Positions 15,907 through 24,577 of a DNA stretch of 64,000 nt are shown here, in pieces (position 1 is the stretch's first letter; each line of letters opens with the position of its first letter). Origin of the DNA: UBA2767 sp965228625 (GTDB lineage: Bacteria > Pseudomonadota > Alphaproteobacteria > Rhizobiales > Methyloligellaceae). The stretch covers positions 2,418,001 to 2,482,000 of the forward strand of contig OZ245829.1 in NCBI GenBank assembly GCA_965228625.1, written 5' to 3'. Under the pieces are notes generated by a model. The model saw nothing but the letters and a program-made list of their open reading frames with translations. It was not told the DNA's origin and made no database searches. Position numbers and translations under genes: made by a program.

Positions 15907-15982
15907 TGGTGGAGCCAGGCGGGATCGAACCGCCGACCTCGTGAATGCCATTCACGCGCTCTCCCAACTGAGCTATGGCCCC
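15907..15982 (-). tRNA. tRNA-Ala, anticodon GGC
   Basis: A 76-base cloverleaf on the minus strand: acceptor GGGGCCA/TGGCTCC (one G-U pair), D-arm GCTC/GAGC, anticodon stem CGTGA/TCACG with loop ATGGCAT giving GGC, T-arm GGCGG-TTCGATC-CCGCC, and an encoded CCA end. Confidence 0.97.
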
Positions 15983-15989
15983 ACACGTG

Positions 15990-16013
15990 GGTTCCGCTTG
16001 CTGGAGCGGAACC
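15990..16013 (-). other. perfect stem-loop just upstream of tRNA-Ala
   Basis: GGTTCCGCT (15990-15998) and AGCGGAACC (16005-16013) form a 9-bp stem with a 6-base loop, eight bases from the tRNA 5' end. No T-run follows on either strand. It may be part of the tRNA leader, or end transcription from the FYDLN gene. Confidence 0.45.
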
Positions 16014-16032
16014 GAAAATCTGTCTGGACGAT

Positions 16033-16061
16033 TAGTTAGGCCACCACGGCGGCGCGATCAA
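16033..16061 (-). promoter_or_regulatory. weak candidate promoter for tRNA-Ala
   Basis: Minus-strand TTGATC (complement of 16056-16061), a 17-bp spacer and TAACTA (complement of 16033-16038). Spacing is ideal but both hexamers are only partial matches. Confidence 0.3.
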
Positions 16062-16095
16062 GTCCGACGCACGCCGCACCACGCGGTGACCGTAT

Positions 16096-16518
16096 TCAGG
16101 ACTCTTCTTTCGTATCGATCGGTCCGCCGATTATACCGCTCACATCCGAGCCCGACTCGTCTTCGTCGTCCTCGAGGAACACGTCCTCCTCGCCATCGGC
16201 GGGAATGTTCTCCTCATCGGTATCGATATCCGCGAGGTCGGCGTCTTCGACGGCCTCCTCCTCCTCGGCCGCCGCCTCGTCAAGGCTGATGACCTCGGTG
16301 CCTGATGATTCGGAGGGCTTCTCCGGCTCCGGCTTGGCCTCCTCCTTCGCGGGAGCAGGAGCCTTCGCCGGCGCTTCCGGTTCAGGCTTTGCCTTCGGTT
16401 CCTCCAGAACGAACTCCGCGCCGCATGCGGGGCAAATGATCGGGCTGCGTCCCAGATCATAGAACCTCGCACCACAGGACTCGCAGAGCCGTTTTGTTCC
16501 TCGTGTTTCCTTTGACAT
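16096..16518 (-). CDS. TIGR02300-type FYDLN acid domain protein
   Basis: A 140-residue protein recognised by its N-terminal CESCGARFYDLGRSPIICP motif with a second CPACGAEF, together a likely four-cysteine zinc ribbon. The rest is a low-complexity Pro/Ala/Lys/Glu linker and a strongly acidic C-terminus (AAAEEEEAVEDADLADID). The family occurs in Alphaproteobacteria and has no established function. I start at ATG 16518 (MSKETRGTKRLCE), preceded by GGGAA; the upstream extension of the frame is not conserved-looking. It is divergent from aroA, with 205 bp between starts. Confidence 0.9.
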   Translation of the reverse strand: MSKETRGTKRLCESCGARFYDLGRSPIICPACGAEFVLEEPKAKPEPEAPAKAPAPAKEEAKPEPEKPSESSGTEVISLDEAAAEEEEAVEDADLADIDTDEENIPADGEEDVFLEDDEDESGSDVSGIIGGPIDTKEES

Positions 16519-16723
16519 GAGAATTTCCCAAGTCCGCCCAAAATCGCGAGGTTCCTTGCCATGACCGGCGGCTGGTGTCAAAAGCAAAAAAACGTCAATT
16601 CAGGGCCTGTGAACACATGGGTTGGATGGTCCGGGCGGCAACACGCTCTGTTGCGCGCGCCACCGTTCTCGCTTATCACCACCGCAGTGCGCGAAACCTT
16701 CCATCTCCAGGCGCTCCAATCAC

Positions 16724-18046
16724 ATGTCATTCACAGAACTGATCGCTTCGAAGTCCCAAGGCTTGCATGGACGCGTTCGTGTTCCAGGCGATAAGTCGAT
16801 TTCTCACCGGGCCCTGATCCTCGGGAGCCTGGCGACGGGAACCACGCGCATTTCCGGACTTCTGGAGGCGGAGGACGTGTTGGCGACCGGCGAGGCATTA
16901 CGCGCGCTTGGCGCCGGGGTCGAGCGCGACGAAGGCGGTTGGCGCGTATCGGGACGGGGAATCGGCGGCCTGAACCAGGCACCGGGCGAGTTGGATTTCG
17001 GCAATTCGGGTACCGGCGCGCGGTTGATGATGGGTGTCGTTGCCGGCAATGACGTGACCGCGGTCTTTACCGGCGATGAGTCCCTCTGCCGGCGACCCAT
17101 GGCACGTGTCCTTACCCCGCTCAGGCAAATGGGGCTCGGCGTCGACGGAGACGGCGACACGCTTCCGCTCGCCCTGACGGGATCGACGGACCTTGTCCCG
17201 ATTGTCTACGAGCTTCCGGTTCCGTCGGCACAGGTCAAATCCGCGGTGCTTCTTGCCGGCTTGCACGCACCCGGCGAGACGACGGTCATCGAGGATGCGC
17301 CGACCCGCGACCATACCGAGCGCATGCTCGCGTTCTTCGGCGCCGATGTCCGCACCAGCAGCGACGGCGGCCGCAAGTCGATCACCGTGACCGGAGACAG
17401 CGCCCTTTCCGGCAGCGATGTGACCGTGCCGGGAGACCCGAGTTCGGCCGCGTTTCTCATCGCCGCGGCCCTGGTGACCGAAGGGTCCGACGTCACCATC
17501 GAAGGCGTGCTGATCAACCCGACCCGCACCGGTTTCTATCAGACGCTCAGGGAAATGGGCGCCCACCTCGCCTTCGAGAACGAACGCGAGGAAGGCGGTG
17601 AGCCGGTGGCGGATATCCGCGTGTCGTCAAGCCGGCTGTCGGGCGTCGAGGTGCCCGCGGCGCGCGCGCCGACCATGATCGACGAGTATCCGGTGCTTGC
17701 CGTGACGGCCGCCTTCGCAGACGGCGAAACCATAATGCAGGGGCTCGGAGAGCTGCGCGTCAAGGAAAGCGACCGGCTGGCATCGACGCTCGCCGGGCTG
17801 ACCGCGTGCGGGGTGCAGGCCTCGGCGGGCGAAGACAGCCTGCGCGTGACCGGCGCCTCAGCCATTGCCGGCGGCGCCACGATCGCAACCCACATGGATC
17901 ATCGCATCGCCATGGCGTTTCTGATCATGGGGCTCGGCAGCGACAAGCCCGTGGCCATCGACAACGCCCCGATCATCGCCACCAGCTTTCCCGAGTTCGC
18001 GGGACTCATGGGTGACGTCGGCGCGCGGGTTCAGAGCGGCGGATAG
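16724..18046 (+). CDS. aroA: 3-phosphoshikimate 1-carboxyvinyltransferase (EPSP synthase), class II-like
   Basis: Joins phosphoenolpyruvate to shikimate 3-phosphate in the shikimate pathway. The 440-residue protein has the family signatures GDKSISHRALILG, RPMARVLTPLRQMG, QVKSAVLLAGL, DHTERMLAFFGA, GDPSSAAFL, MIDEYPVLAV and RVKESDRL. Throughout it reads closest to the Agrobacterium CP4 type (class II) sequence as I remember it. At the CP4 Ala100 position (NAATGCRL in CP4) this protein has Gly (NSGTGARL). ATG 16724 (MSFTELIASKS) is chosen because the family N-terminus begins here; a longer frame starts at 16622. cmk and rpsA follow, the common aroA-cmk-rpsA order. Confidence 0.97.
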   Translation: MSFTELIASKSQGLHGRVRVPGDKSISHRALILGSLATGTTRISGLLEAEDVLATGEALRALGAGVERDEGGWRVSGRGIGGLNQAPGELDFGNSGTGARLMMGVVAGNDVTAVFTGDESLCRRPMARVLTPLRQMGLGVDGDGDTLPLALTGSTDLVPIVYELPVPSAQVKSAVLLAGLHAPGETTVIEDAPTRDHTERMLAFFGADVRTSSDGGRKSITVTGDSALSGSDVTVPGDPSSAAFLIAAALVTEGSDVTIEGVLINPTRTGFYQTLREMGAHLAFENEREEGGEPVADIRVSSSRLSGVEVPAARAPTMIDEYPVLAVTAAFADGETIMQGLGELRVKESDRLASTLAGLTACGVQASAGEDSLRVTGASAIAGGATIATHMDHRIAMAFLIMGLGSDKPVAIDNAPIIATSFPEFAGLMGDVGARVQSGG

Positions 18047-18078
18047 AACATCGAGGTCGGAAACGGGGAGCGGAACGC

Positions 18079-18708
18079 ATGTTGATCGCAATGGACGGGC
18101 CGGCGGCATCCGGCAAGGGCACCCTCGCCAAGAACCTCGCCGCGCACTACGGACTGGCCCATCTCGACACTGGATCGCTGTACCGCGCGGTCGCCCGGGA
18201 CCTGATCGCCGCCGGCAAGCCGCTCGATGACGGCGACGCGGCGGTCGATGCCGCCCGTTCACTTGATCCCGACACGCTCGGCGATCCCGGCCTGCGGACA
18301 CCCGAAGTCGGTCAGGCCGCGGCGAAGGTGGCGAAGATTGGCGCCGTCCGCGAGGCGCTGCACAGGTTTCAACGCGTCTTCGCGGCCAAGCCCGGCGGGG
18401 CGATCATCGAGGGCCGTGACATCGGCACCGTGGTGTGCCCCGAAGCCGACGTGAAGATCTTCGTCGAGGCATCGACCGCGGTGCGTGCCGAGCGGCGCCA
18501 CAAAGAGCTTATCGAGGCCGGCCACGACATCTCCTACGAGGAAATCCACGCCCAGATCGCCGCGCGCGACGAAGCCGACCGGTCACGCAAGATTTCTCCC
18601 CTCAAACCCGCTGAAGACGCGCTCTTGCTCGACACCTCCGATTTGGGTATAGAGGCGGCGTTTATGGCTGCCACTAAACTTATCGACACGAAGCTGTCGC
18701 AAGGGTAA
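18079..18708 (+). CDS. cmk: cytidylate kinase
   Basis: Phosphorylates CMP and dCMP to the diphosphates for nucleic-acid and phospholipid precursor supply. At 209 residues it has the P-loop DGPAASGKGTLAKNLA, the NMP-binding LDTGSLYRAVARD, and the GRDIGTVVCPEADVKIF motif. The C-terminal LID region contains RDEADRSRKISPLKPAEDALLLDTS. It lies 32 bp after aroA, likely co-transcribed; rpsA follows after 192 bp. Confidence 0.97.
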   Translation: MLIAMDGPAASGKGTLAKNLAAHYGLAHLDTGSLYRAVARDLIAAGKPLDDGDAAVDAARSLDPDTLGDPGLRTPEVGQAAAKVAKIGAVREALHRFQRVFAAKPGGAIIEGRDIGTVVCPEADVKIFVEASTAVRAERRHKELIEAGHDISYEEIHAQIAARDEADRSRKISPLKPAEDALLLDTSDLGIEAAFMAATKLIDTKLSQG

Positions 18709-18900
18709 GGATGGCGGGCCAATTGGTATGTCGTGATCATGCCGTTCGTTAGATCGGCGGACCATATCAGCCAAACCAAAGAGATTAGGAATTTTGGGCG
18801 CCGCGCGGGTGACGTCGCGGCCGAGAGACAAGCCAGTTATTGATACCGCCGGCAGGACCCGGAGACTACGGCGGCACCGAGCGGGCGAACAGGAGACTTG

Positions 18901-20769
18901 ATGAGCGAACCGCAGGCCAGTGAACTCAATCCGACGCGTGAGGATTTTGCAGCGCTTCTGGATGAGACCTTAGGAGAATCCGCCCTTGAAGAGGGCAGTG
19001 TCGTGAAAGGCACAGTCGTCGCCATCGAAAAGGACCTCGCCGTTGTCGATGTCGGCCTGAAGACCGAGGGCCGCGTTCCGCTCAAGGAGTTCACGCTTCC
19101 CGGCCAGGAGCCGTCGATCACGGTGGGAGACGAGGTGGAAGTCTACCTCGAGCGTGTCGAGAACGCGCTCGGCGAGGCGGTACTTTCGCGCGAGAAGGCC
19201 CGGCGCGAGGAAAGCTGGGTTCGGCTCGAAGAGAAATTCAAGAAGGGCGAACGCTGCGAAGGCGTCATCTTCAACCGCGTCAAGGGCGGTTTCACGGTCG
19301 ACCTTGACGGCGCCGTCGCATTCCTTCCCGGCAGTCAGGTGGACATCCGCCCGGTGCGCGACATCGCACCGCTGATGAACGTGCCGCAGCCCTTCCAGAT
19401 CCTGAAGATGGATCGCCGGCGCGGCAACATTGTCGTTTCCCGCCGGTCGGTTCTGGAAGAGACCCGTGCCGAGCAGCGCAGCGAAATCGTCGCCAAGCTC
19501 GAGGAAGGCCAGGTCATCGAGGGTGTGGTCAAGAACATCACCGACTACGGCGCCTTTATCGATCTCGGCGGCATCGACGGTCTGCTCCACGTCACCGACA
19601 TGGCGTGGCGGCGCGTCAACCACCCGAGCGAAATCGTCAAGGTCGGAGATTCCGTCAAGGTCCAGATCATCCGGATCAATCCCGAAACGCAGCGCATCTC
19701 GCTCGGCATCAAGCAGCTTGAATCCGATCCGTGGGAAGGCGTTGAAGCCAAGTACCCGATCGGTGCCCGGGTCAAGGGCACGGTGACGAACATCACCGAC
19801 TACGGTGCATTCGTGGAACTGGAGTCGGGTGTCGAAGGCCTGATTCACGTTTCGGAAATGAGCTGGACAAAGAAGAACGTTCACCCCGGCAAGATCGTCT
19901 CGACCAGCCAGGAGGTCGAGGTGCAGGTGCTGGAGGTGGATCCCCAGAAACGCCGGATCTCGCTTGGCCTGAAACAGATTCAGGAGAACCCGTGGATAGC
20001 CTTCGCCGAGAGCCACAAGGTCGGCGCCGAGATCGAGGGCGCGATCCGGAACATCACCGAGTTCGGATTGTTCATCGGACTGGAAGGCGGTGTCGACGGC
20101 ATGGTCCACCTGTCCGATCTCGACTGGAGCCGCCCGGGCGAAGACGCGATCCAGGACTACAAGAAGGGCGATGTGGTCAAGGCGGTCGTCCTCGAGGCCG
20201 ACGCGGACAAGGAGCGCATCTCGCTCGGCATCAAGCAACTCAGCGATGATCCGCTGAAAAGCGATGGCGGGCTCAAGAAGGGCGCGCGCGTCACCTGCGA
20301 GGTTCTCGACGTCAAGGACAATGGTCTTGAGGTCAAGCTTTCCGATTCCGATGTCACCACGTTCATTCGCCGTTCCGACCTGTCGCGGGATCGCTCCGAG
20401 CAGCGCCCCGAGCGGTTCGCACCCGGCGAGAAGGTGGACGCCGTCGTGACCCAGGTCGACCCGTCGTCACGCCGGATCAATGTCTCGATCAAGGCGCTGG
20501 AGATCGCGGAAGAGAAGGAAGCGGTCAAACAGTACGGATCGACCGTCAGCGGCGCATCGCTCGGCGATATTCTCGGCGCGGCTCTCGACAAGGCCAAGGA
20601 AGATGCCGACGGCGAGGCGCCCGAGACAACGGAGGCCGAGTCGAAGGAAGCCAAGCCCAAGGCGAAGGCCAAGGCGAAGGATGAGGCGGAGCCCGCACCC
20701 GAACCCGCACCCGAAGATGCCGAGAAGGCAACCGAGGATGCAGACGACGGAAAGAGCGAAAAGAGCTAG
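18901..20769 (+). CDS. rpsA: 30S ribosomal protein S1
   Basis: Binds mRNA on the 30S subunit and assists initiation on structured messages. The 622-residue protein has six S1 (OB-fold) repeats, the central ones nearly identical in their core (GVVKNITDYGAFIDLGGIDG, GTVTNITDYGAFVELESGVE, GAIRNITEFGLFIGLEGGVD). After the last repeat comes a C-terminal tail of about 60 residues rich in Glu, Ala, Lys and Pro, which makes it longer than E. coli S1 (557). The start is ATG 18901 with AGGAG six bases upstream; a TTG immediately before it is unlikely to be used. Confidence 0.97.
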   Translation: MSEPQASELNPTREDFAALLDETLGESALEEGSVVKGTVVAIEKDLAVVDVGLKTEGRVPLKEFTLPGQEPSITVGDEVEVYLERVENALGEAVLSREKARREESWVRLEEKFKKGERCEGVIFNRVKGGFTVDLDGAVAFLPGSQVDIRPVRDIAPLMNVPQPFQILKMDRRRGNIVVSRRSVLEETRAEQRSEIVAKLEEGQVIEGVVKNITDYGAFIDLGGIDGLLHVTDMAWRRVNHPSEIVKVGDSVKVQIIRINPETQRISLGIKQLESDPWEGVEAKYPIGARVKGTVTNITDYGAFVELESGVEGLIHVSEMSWTKKNVHPGKIVSTSQEVEVQVLEVDPQKRRISLGLKQIQENPWIAFAESHKVGAEIEGAIRNITEFGLFIGLEGGVDGMVHLSDLDWSRPGEDAIQDYKKGDVVKAVVLEADADKERISLGIKQLSDDPLKSDGGLKKGARVTCEVLDVKDNGLEVKLSDSDVTTFIRRSDLSRDRSEQRPERFAPGEKVDAVVTQVDPSSRRINVSIKALEIAEEKEAVKQYGSTVSGASLGDILGAALDKAKEDADGEAPETTEAESKEAKPKAKAKAKDEAEPAPEPAPEDAEKATEDADDGKSEKS

Positions 20770-20839
20770 GTCCGTTACGCGGTCCTCCGCTTGATTTGCG
20801 GGTTCGCGACGAGCAATATCCGTCGTCAGGTGAGGCGAG

Positions 20840-21811
20840 ATGACTCTGCGGGCAGACTATCTGGTGGACAGGCGGCGGCTGAAGCGCAGCGTCGGCCTGT
20901 GGCGCGCATTGGCCATCATTGTGGCCATTTCCCTCATCGCCGTGCTGACCCTGCAGAACGACGACATCGCGTCGGCGGTCGGGTATCGCTCGCACATTGC
21001 GCGCCTGGATATTTCCGGCCTCATCCGACAGGACAGCAAACGCCTGAAGCTGCTGAAGGACATCAGCGAGTCCAGTTCGGCCAAGGCCGTCATCCTGCGA
21101 ATCAACAGCCCCGGCGGCACGACAGTCGGCGGCGAGGCGCTCTACACCGCGGTTCTGGAGCTTCGTGAGAAAAAGCCGGTCGTCGCCGTGTTCTCGACCG
21201 TGGCCACATCCGCCGCCTACATGGTTGGCATTGCCTCGGACCACATCGTCGCGCGTGGCAGCACGATCACCGGTTCGGTGGGCGTAATCCTGCAATGGGC
21301 CGAAGTGACCGACCTTCTGAACAAGCTGGGGATACAGATGGAGGAGGTCCGGAGCGGACCTCTCAAGGCCATTCCCTCGCCGTTCCGTCCGCTGAACGAG
21401 GAAGGACGTGAACTCACACGTCAGATGGTTGATGAATCCAACAAGTGGTTCGTCGGCCTGGTGGCCAAGCGCCGTTCGCTCGATCCGGAATCCGTGCCCG
21501 GTCTGACCAAGGGCCGCATTTACTCCGGACGCGAAGCACTGAAGCTGAAGCTCATCGATCAGATCGGCGGGGAAGACGAGGCGATTGCCTGGCTGGAAAA
21601 GAACCGCGACGTTCCCGAGAAACTGAAGGTCATCGACTGGAAGACCGGCGACCCGGGCAGCCTCAGCTTGTTCCGTTCCGCGGTCAGACAGGTCGCGACC
21701 TGGGTCGGTTTGCCGGTCACGGCAGTCGACTCCCTGCTCGGACCGGGCAGCGCTTTAGACCGCGTTCGGCTTGACGGTTTGGTCTCCGTTTGGCACGCTC
21801 AGCAGGATTAG
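20840..21811 (+). CDS. sppA: signal peptide peptidase SppA (36K type)
   Basis: A membrane-anchored serine-lysine protease that degrades released signal peptides. At 323 residues it has one N-terminal membrane helix (ALAIIVAISLIAVLTLQN). The ClpP-like core shows NSPGGTTVGGEALYTA, the probable nucleophile Ser in VATSAAYMVG, and the probable catalytic Lys in VRSGPLKAIPSPFRP, by comparison with Bacillus SppA. ITGSVGVILQ is also conserved. It sits 70 bp after rpsA and 65 bp before ihfB. Confidence 0.95.
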   Translation: MTLRADYLVDRRRLKRSVGLWRALAIIVAISLIAVLTLQNDDIASAVGYRSHIARLDISGLIRQDSKRLKLLKDISESSSAKAVILRINSPGGTTVGGEALYTAVLELREKKPVVAVFSTVATSAAYMVGIASDHIVARGSTITGSVGVILQWAEVTDLLNKLGIQMEEVRSGPLKAIPSPFRPLNEEGRELTRQMVDESNKWFVGLVAKRRSLDPESVPGLTKGRIYSGREALKLKLIDQIGGEDEAIAWLEKNRDVPEKLKVIDWKTGDPGSLSLFRSAVRQVATWVGLPVTAVDSLLGPGSALDRVRLDGLVSVWHAQQD

Positions 21812-21876
21812 GGGCGCCGAAAAACCGATACGAGCCAAAGAGATAGGCGCAAGGGGGAAAAAGCTGAGGTTGCGTC

Positions 21877-22182
21877 ATGATTAAGTCTGAACTCATTCAA
21901 CGGATCGGTACCGCGAATCCGCATCTCTATCAGCGAGACGTGGAACGGATCGTCAACACGATCCTGGAAGAGATCATTGCCGCCCTCGCCCGCGGCGATC
22001 GGGTCGAGTTGCGCGGATTTGGCGCATTCACCGTCAAGCACAGGGCCGCCCGGCAGGGGCGTAACCCGCGCACCGGCGAGACGGTGTTCGTGGAAGAGAA
22101 GTATGTTCCTTTCTTCAAGACCGGCAAGGAATTGCGTGAGCGGCTGAACAGGGACTACGACGGGTCGACGGGAGAAAGCTGA
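21877..22182 (+). CDS. ihfB: integration host factor subunit beta
   Basis: The beta half of the IHF heterodimer, a DNA-bending nucleoid protein needed for sigma-54 activation and other architectural roles. A 101-residue HU/IHF-family protein with ELIQRIGTANPHLYQRDVE, RVELRGFGAFTVKHR and the DNA-intercalating arm RAARQGRNPRTGETVFV. The N-terminal IKSELIQ and the sequence between helix and arm favour IHF-beta over HU. The gene follows sppA and precedes lapA, near rpsA as in many Proteobacteria. Confidence 0.95.
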   Translation: MIKSELIQRIGTANPHLYQRDVERIVNTILEEIIAALARGDRVELRGFGAFTVKHRAARQGRNPRTGETVFVEEKYVPFFKTGKELRERLNRDYDGSTGES

Positions 22183-22214
22183 CGGCCGTCGCAGGGAATG
22201 AGCGGGGTCAAGCT

Positions 22215-22559
22215 GTGTTCAGAAAATTCGTCTGGCTGTTCGTGGTATTGCCGGCGGGCGTGATCCTCGTCGCGTTCGCGCTGGCAAACCGTCACGACGT
22301 GCGCTTCAATTTCAATCCGCTGACCTCCGATGGTCCCGACGGAATCATGGCTCCGTTTTTCCTGTTCATCCTCGGTTCGTTTCTCGCCGGCCTGATCATC
22401 GGCGGTATCGTCACCTGGTTCGGCCAGGGCAAGTGGCGCAAGGAGGCCAAGGCCAAGACCAGGGAGTCCGCGTCGCTGCGGGCCGAAACCGAGCAATTGA
22501 ACGAACAGCTCCGCACGGCGCAGACGCCGCGTATCGGGACGTCCGAAGCCGCCGAATGA
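22215..22559 (+). CDS. lapA: LapA family (DUF1049) membrane protein
   Basis: A 114-residue inner-membrane protein with two hydrophobic segments (WLFVVLPAGVILVAFALAN and PFFLFILGSFLAGLIIGGIV) and a C-terminal coiled coil rich in Lys, Glu and Gln. This is the DUF1049/LapA architecture; E. coli LapA works with LapB in control of LPS synthesis. The GTG start at 22215 gives MFRKFVWLFVVLP. It lies 32 bp after ihfB, the usual neighbour in Alphaproteobacteria. No lapB is present here. Confidence 0.85.
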   Translation: MFRKFVWLFVVLPAGVILVAFALANRHDVRFNFNPLTSDGPDGIMAPFFLFILGSFLAGLIIGGIVTWFGQGKWRKEAKAKTRESASLRAETEQLNEQLRTAQTPRIGTSEAAE

Positions 22560-22666
22560 TGCGCCTCTCGCGCATGGACAGCGCCATCACGATCTCCTAG
22601 GTTGCCGCGAGGCAGCATGTCGTCGAGCCGGAGCGCGAACCGCGCGCCGCATGAACGTGAACATCA

Positions 22667-23350
22667 ATGAGCACAAAGGTAAAGATCTGTGGTCTGAAGA
22701 CCCGCCGCGCGCTGGACGCCGCGCTTGATGCGGGCACGGACTATTTCGGGCTCGTGTTCTATCCCGCTTCGCCGCGGAACGTGGACGCCGAAACGGCCGC
22801 CGCACTTGCGACGCACGGGCGCGGCGTGGCGCGATCGGTCGTCCTGCTGGTCGATCCGGACGATGCGGCGGTGCGGCAGGCATGCGACGTGGTTTCGCCC
22901 GACCTGCTCCAATTGCATGGGAGCGAACCGCCTGAAAGGGTTGAAGAAATCCGAACCATGGCGGGCCGTCCGGTGATCAAGGCGGTCAAGGTCGAGACCG
23001 CTTCCGAGGTCGATCAGGCGCAGATTTACAACCAGGTGGCCGACCTGGTCCTGTACGACGCCAAGGCGCCGGCCGACATGGCAAACGCACTGCCGGGCGG
23101 GAACGGCGTTCCGTTTGACTGGCGCGCCCTCACCGGCATTAAGCGAGACGCGGATTTCATGCTGTCGGGAGGCCTGAACCCGGATAATGTCGCGGCAGCC
23201 GTCGCGATGACCCAAGCACCGATCGTGGACGTATCCTCCGGTGTAGAAAGTGCGCCGGGTGAGAAAAACGACCACCTTATCCGCAAGTTCATTGCCGCCG
23301 CGAAATCGGCGGCTCCCGCAGACGTAAAAAGTGAGCCGGAAAATGCCTGA
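22667..23350 (+). CDS. trpF: phosphoribosylanthranilate isomerase
   Basis: Third step of tryptophan synthesis, an Amadori rearrangement of phosphoribosylanthranilate. A 227-residue TIM barrel with the catalytic Cys in VKICGLKT and the Asp in PIVDVSSGVE, plus FYPASPRNV, LLQLHGSEPPE and LSGGLNPDNV. The stop overlaps the trpB start by 8 bp, so the two are translationally coupled. First gene of the trpFBA block. Confidence 0.97.
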   Translation: MSTKVKICGLKTRRALDAALDAGTDYFGLVFYPASPRNVDAETAAALATHGRGVARSVVLLVDPDDAAVRQACDVVSPDLLQLHGSEPPERVEEIRTMAGRPVIKAVKVETASEVDQAQIYNQVADLVLYDAKAPADMANALPGGNGVPFDWRALTGIKRDADFMLSGGLNPDNVAAAVAMTQAPIVDVSSGVESAPGEKNDHLIRKFIAAAKSAAPADVKSEPENA

Positions 23351-24575
23351 AGCATCGCCCCTGGATACTCCGAACACCTATCGCGCCGGACCGGATGAAC
23401 GCGGTCATTTCGGGCTCTATGGCGGACGGTTCGTCGCCGAAACGCTGATGCCGCTGATCCTCGATCTGGAACAGGCGTACAACGAGGCGCAGGAAGACCC
23501 CGAGTTCCGGCGCGAGCTCGACGAGCTGAACACCCACTATGGCGGTCGTCCGAGCCCGCTCTATTACGCGGAACGGCTGACCGAGCATTTCGGCGGCGCC
23601 AAGGTCTACTTCAAGCGCGACGAGCTCAACCATACCGGCAGCCACAAGATCAACAACTGCCTCGGCCAGATCCAGCTCGCGCGCCGCATGGGCAAGACCC
23701 GCATCATCGCCGAAACGGGCGCCGGACAGCACGGCGTGGCGGTGGCGACGGTGGCGGCACGGTTCGGTTTGCCGTGCGTGGTCTATATGGGCGCAACGGA
23801 CATTGAGCGCCAGGCACCCAACGTGTTCCGGATGAAGCTGCTGGGTGCGGAGGTCCGTCCCGTCACCGCGGGGACCGGCACCCTGAAGGATGCCATGAAC
23901 GAGGCGCTGCGCGACTGGGTCGCCAATGTCCACGACACGTTCTACATCATCGGCACCGCGGCGGGCCCGCACCCCTACCCGGAGATGGTGCGGAATTTCC
24001 AGTCGGTGATCGGCAACGAAGTCCGCGAGCAGATGCTGGAAGCCGAAGGGCGATTGCCGGATACGCTCGTCGCCTGCATCGGTGGCGGTTCGAACGCGAT
24101 CGGGCTTTTTCATCCCTTCCTCGACGACAAGGATGTGGCGATTTACGGCGTCGAAGCCGGCGGCAAGGGCCTCGACAAACCGGAAGATCATTGCGCCTCG
24201 ATGAACGGCGGCGCACCGGGCGTGCTGCATGGGAACCGGACCTATCTCCTGCAGGATGATGACGGACAGATCATCGAAGGCCATTCGATTTCCGCCGGAC
24301 TAGACTATCCCGGCGTCGGGCCGGAGCATTCATGGCTCCGCGACAGCGGTCGCGTGACATATGTGGCGATCACCGACGCGGAGGCGCTCGAGGCGTTTCA
24401 GCTCTGTACCAGGCTGGAAGGGATCATCCCGGCGCTCGAGCCGTCCCACGCGCTCGCCCACGTCGCCAAGCTTGCGCCGACACTGCCTGAGGACAATCTG
24501 CTGGTCATGAATCTGTGCGGACGCGGCGACAAGGACGTTTTCGCCGTGGCCAAGCATCTCGGCGTGGACATGTGA
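23343..24575 (+). CDS. trpB: tryptophan synthase beta chain
   Basis: Condenses indole and serine in the PLP-dependent second half of tryptophan synthase. At 410 residues it has HFGLYGGRFVAETLM, the PLP lysine in LNHTGSHKINN, the phosphate-binding loop IGGGSNAIG, and GLDYPGVGPEH. ATG 23343 (MPEASPLDTPN) overlaps the trpF stop; a GTG at 23331 would add four residues. trpA begins 2 bp after the stop. Confidence 0.98.
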   Translation: MPEASPLDTPNTYRAGPDERGHFGLYGGRFVAETLMPLILDLEQAYNEAQEDPEFRRELDELNTHYGGRPSPLYYAERLTEHFGGAKVYFKRDELNHTGSHKINNCLGQIQLARRMGKTRIIAETGAGQHGVAVATVAARFGLPCVVYMGATDIERQAPNVFRMKLLGAEVRPVTAGTGTLKDAMNEALRDWVANVHDTFYIIGTAAGPHPYPEMVRNFQSVIGNEVREQMLEAEGRLPDTLVACIGGGSNAIGLFHPFLDDKDVAIYGVEAGGKGLDKPEDHCASMNGGAPGVLHGNRTYLLQDDDGQIIEGHSISAGLDYPGVGPEHSWLRDSGRVTYVAITDAEALEAFQLCTRLEGIIPALEPSHALAHVAKLAPTLPEDNLLVMNLCGRGDKDVFAVAKHLGVDM

Positions 24576-24577
24576 GC

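Noticed and set aside
20630..20760. Short repeats in the rpsA 3' end as a DNA repeat or CRISPR-like array
   Set aside because: The repetition comes from Lys/Ala and Pro/Glu codon runs in the protein tail; there are no spaced unique segments.
18765..21850. The shared 10-mer CCAAAGAGAT upstream of rpsA (near 18776) and ihfB (near 21835) as a common regulatory site
   Set aside because: One near-match pair with different flanks is not enough evidence; it could be chance.
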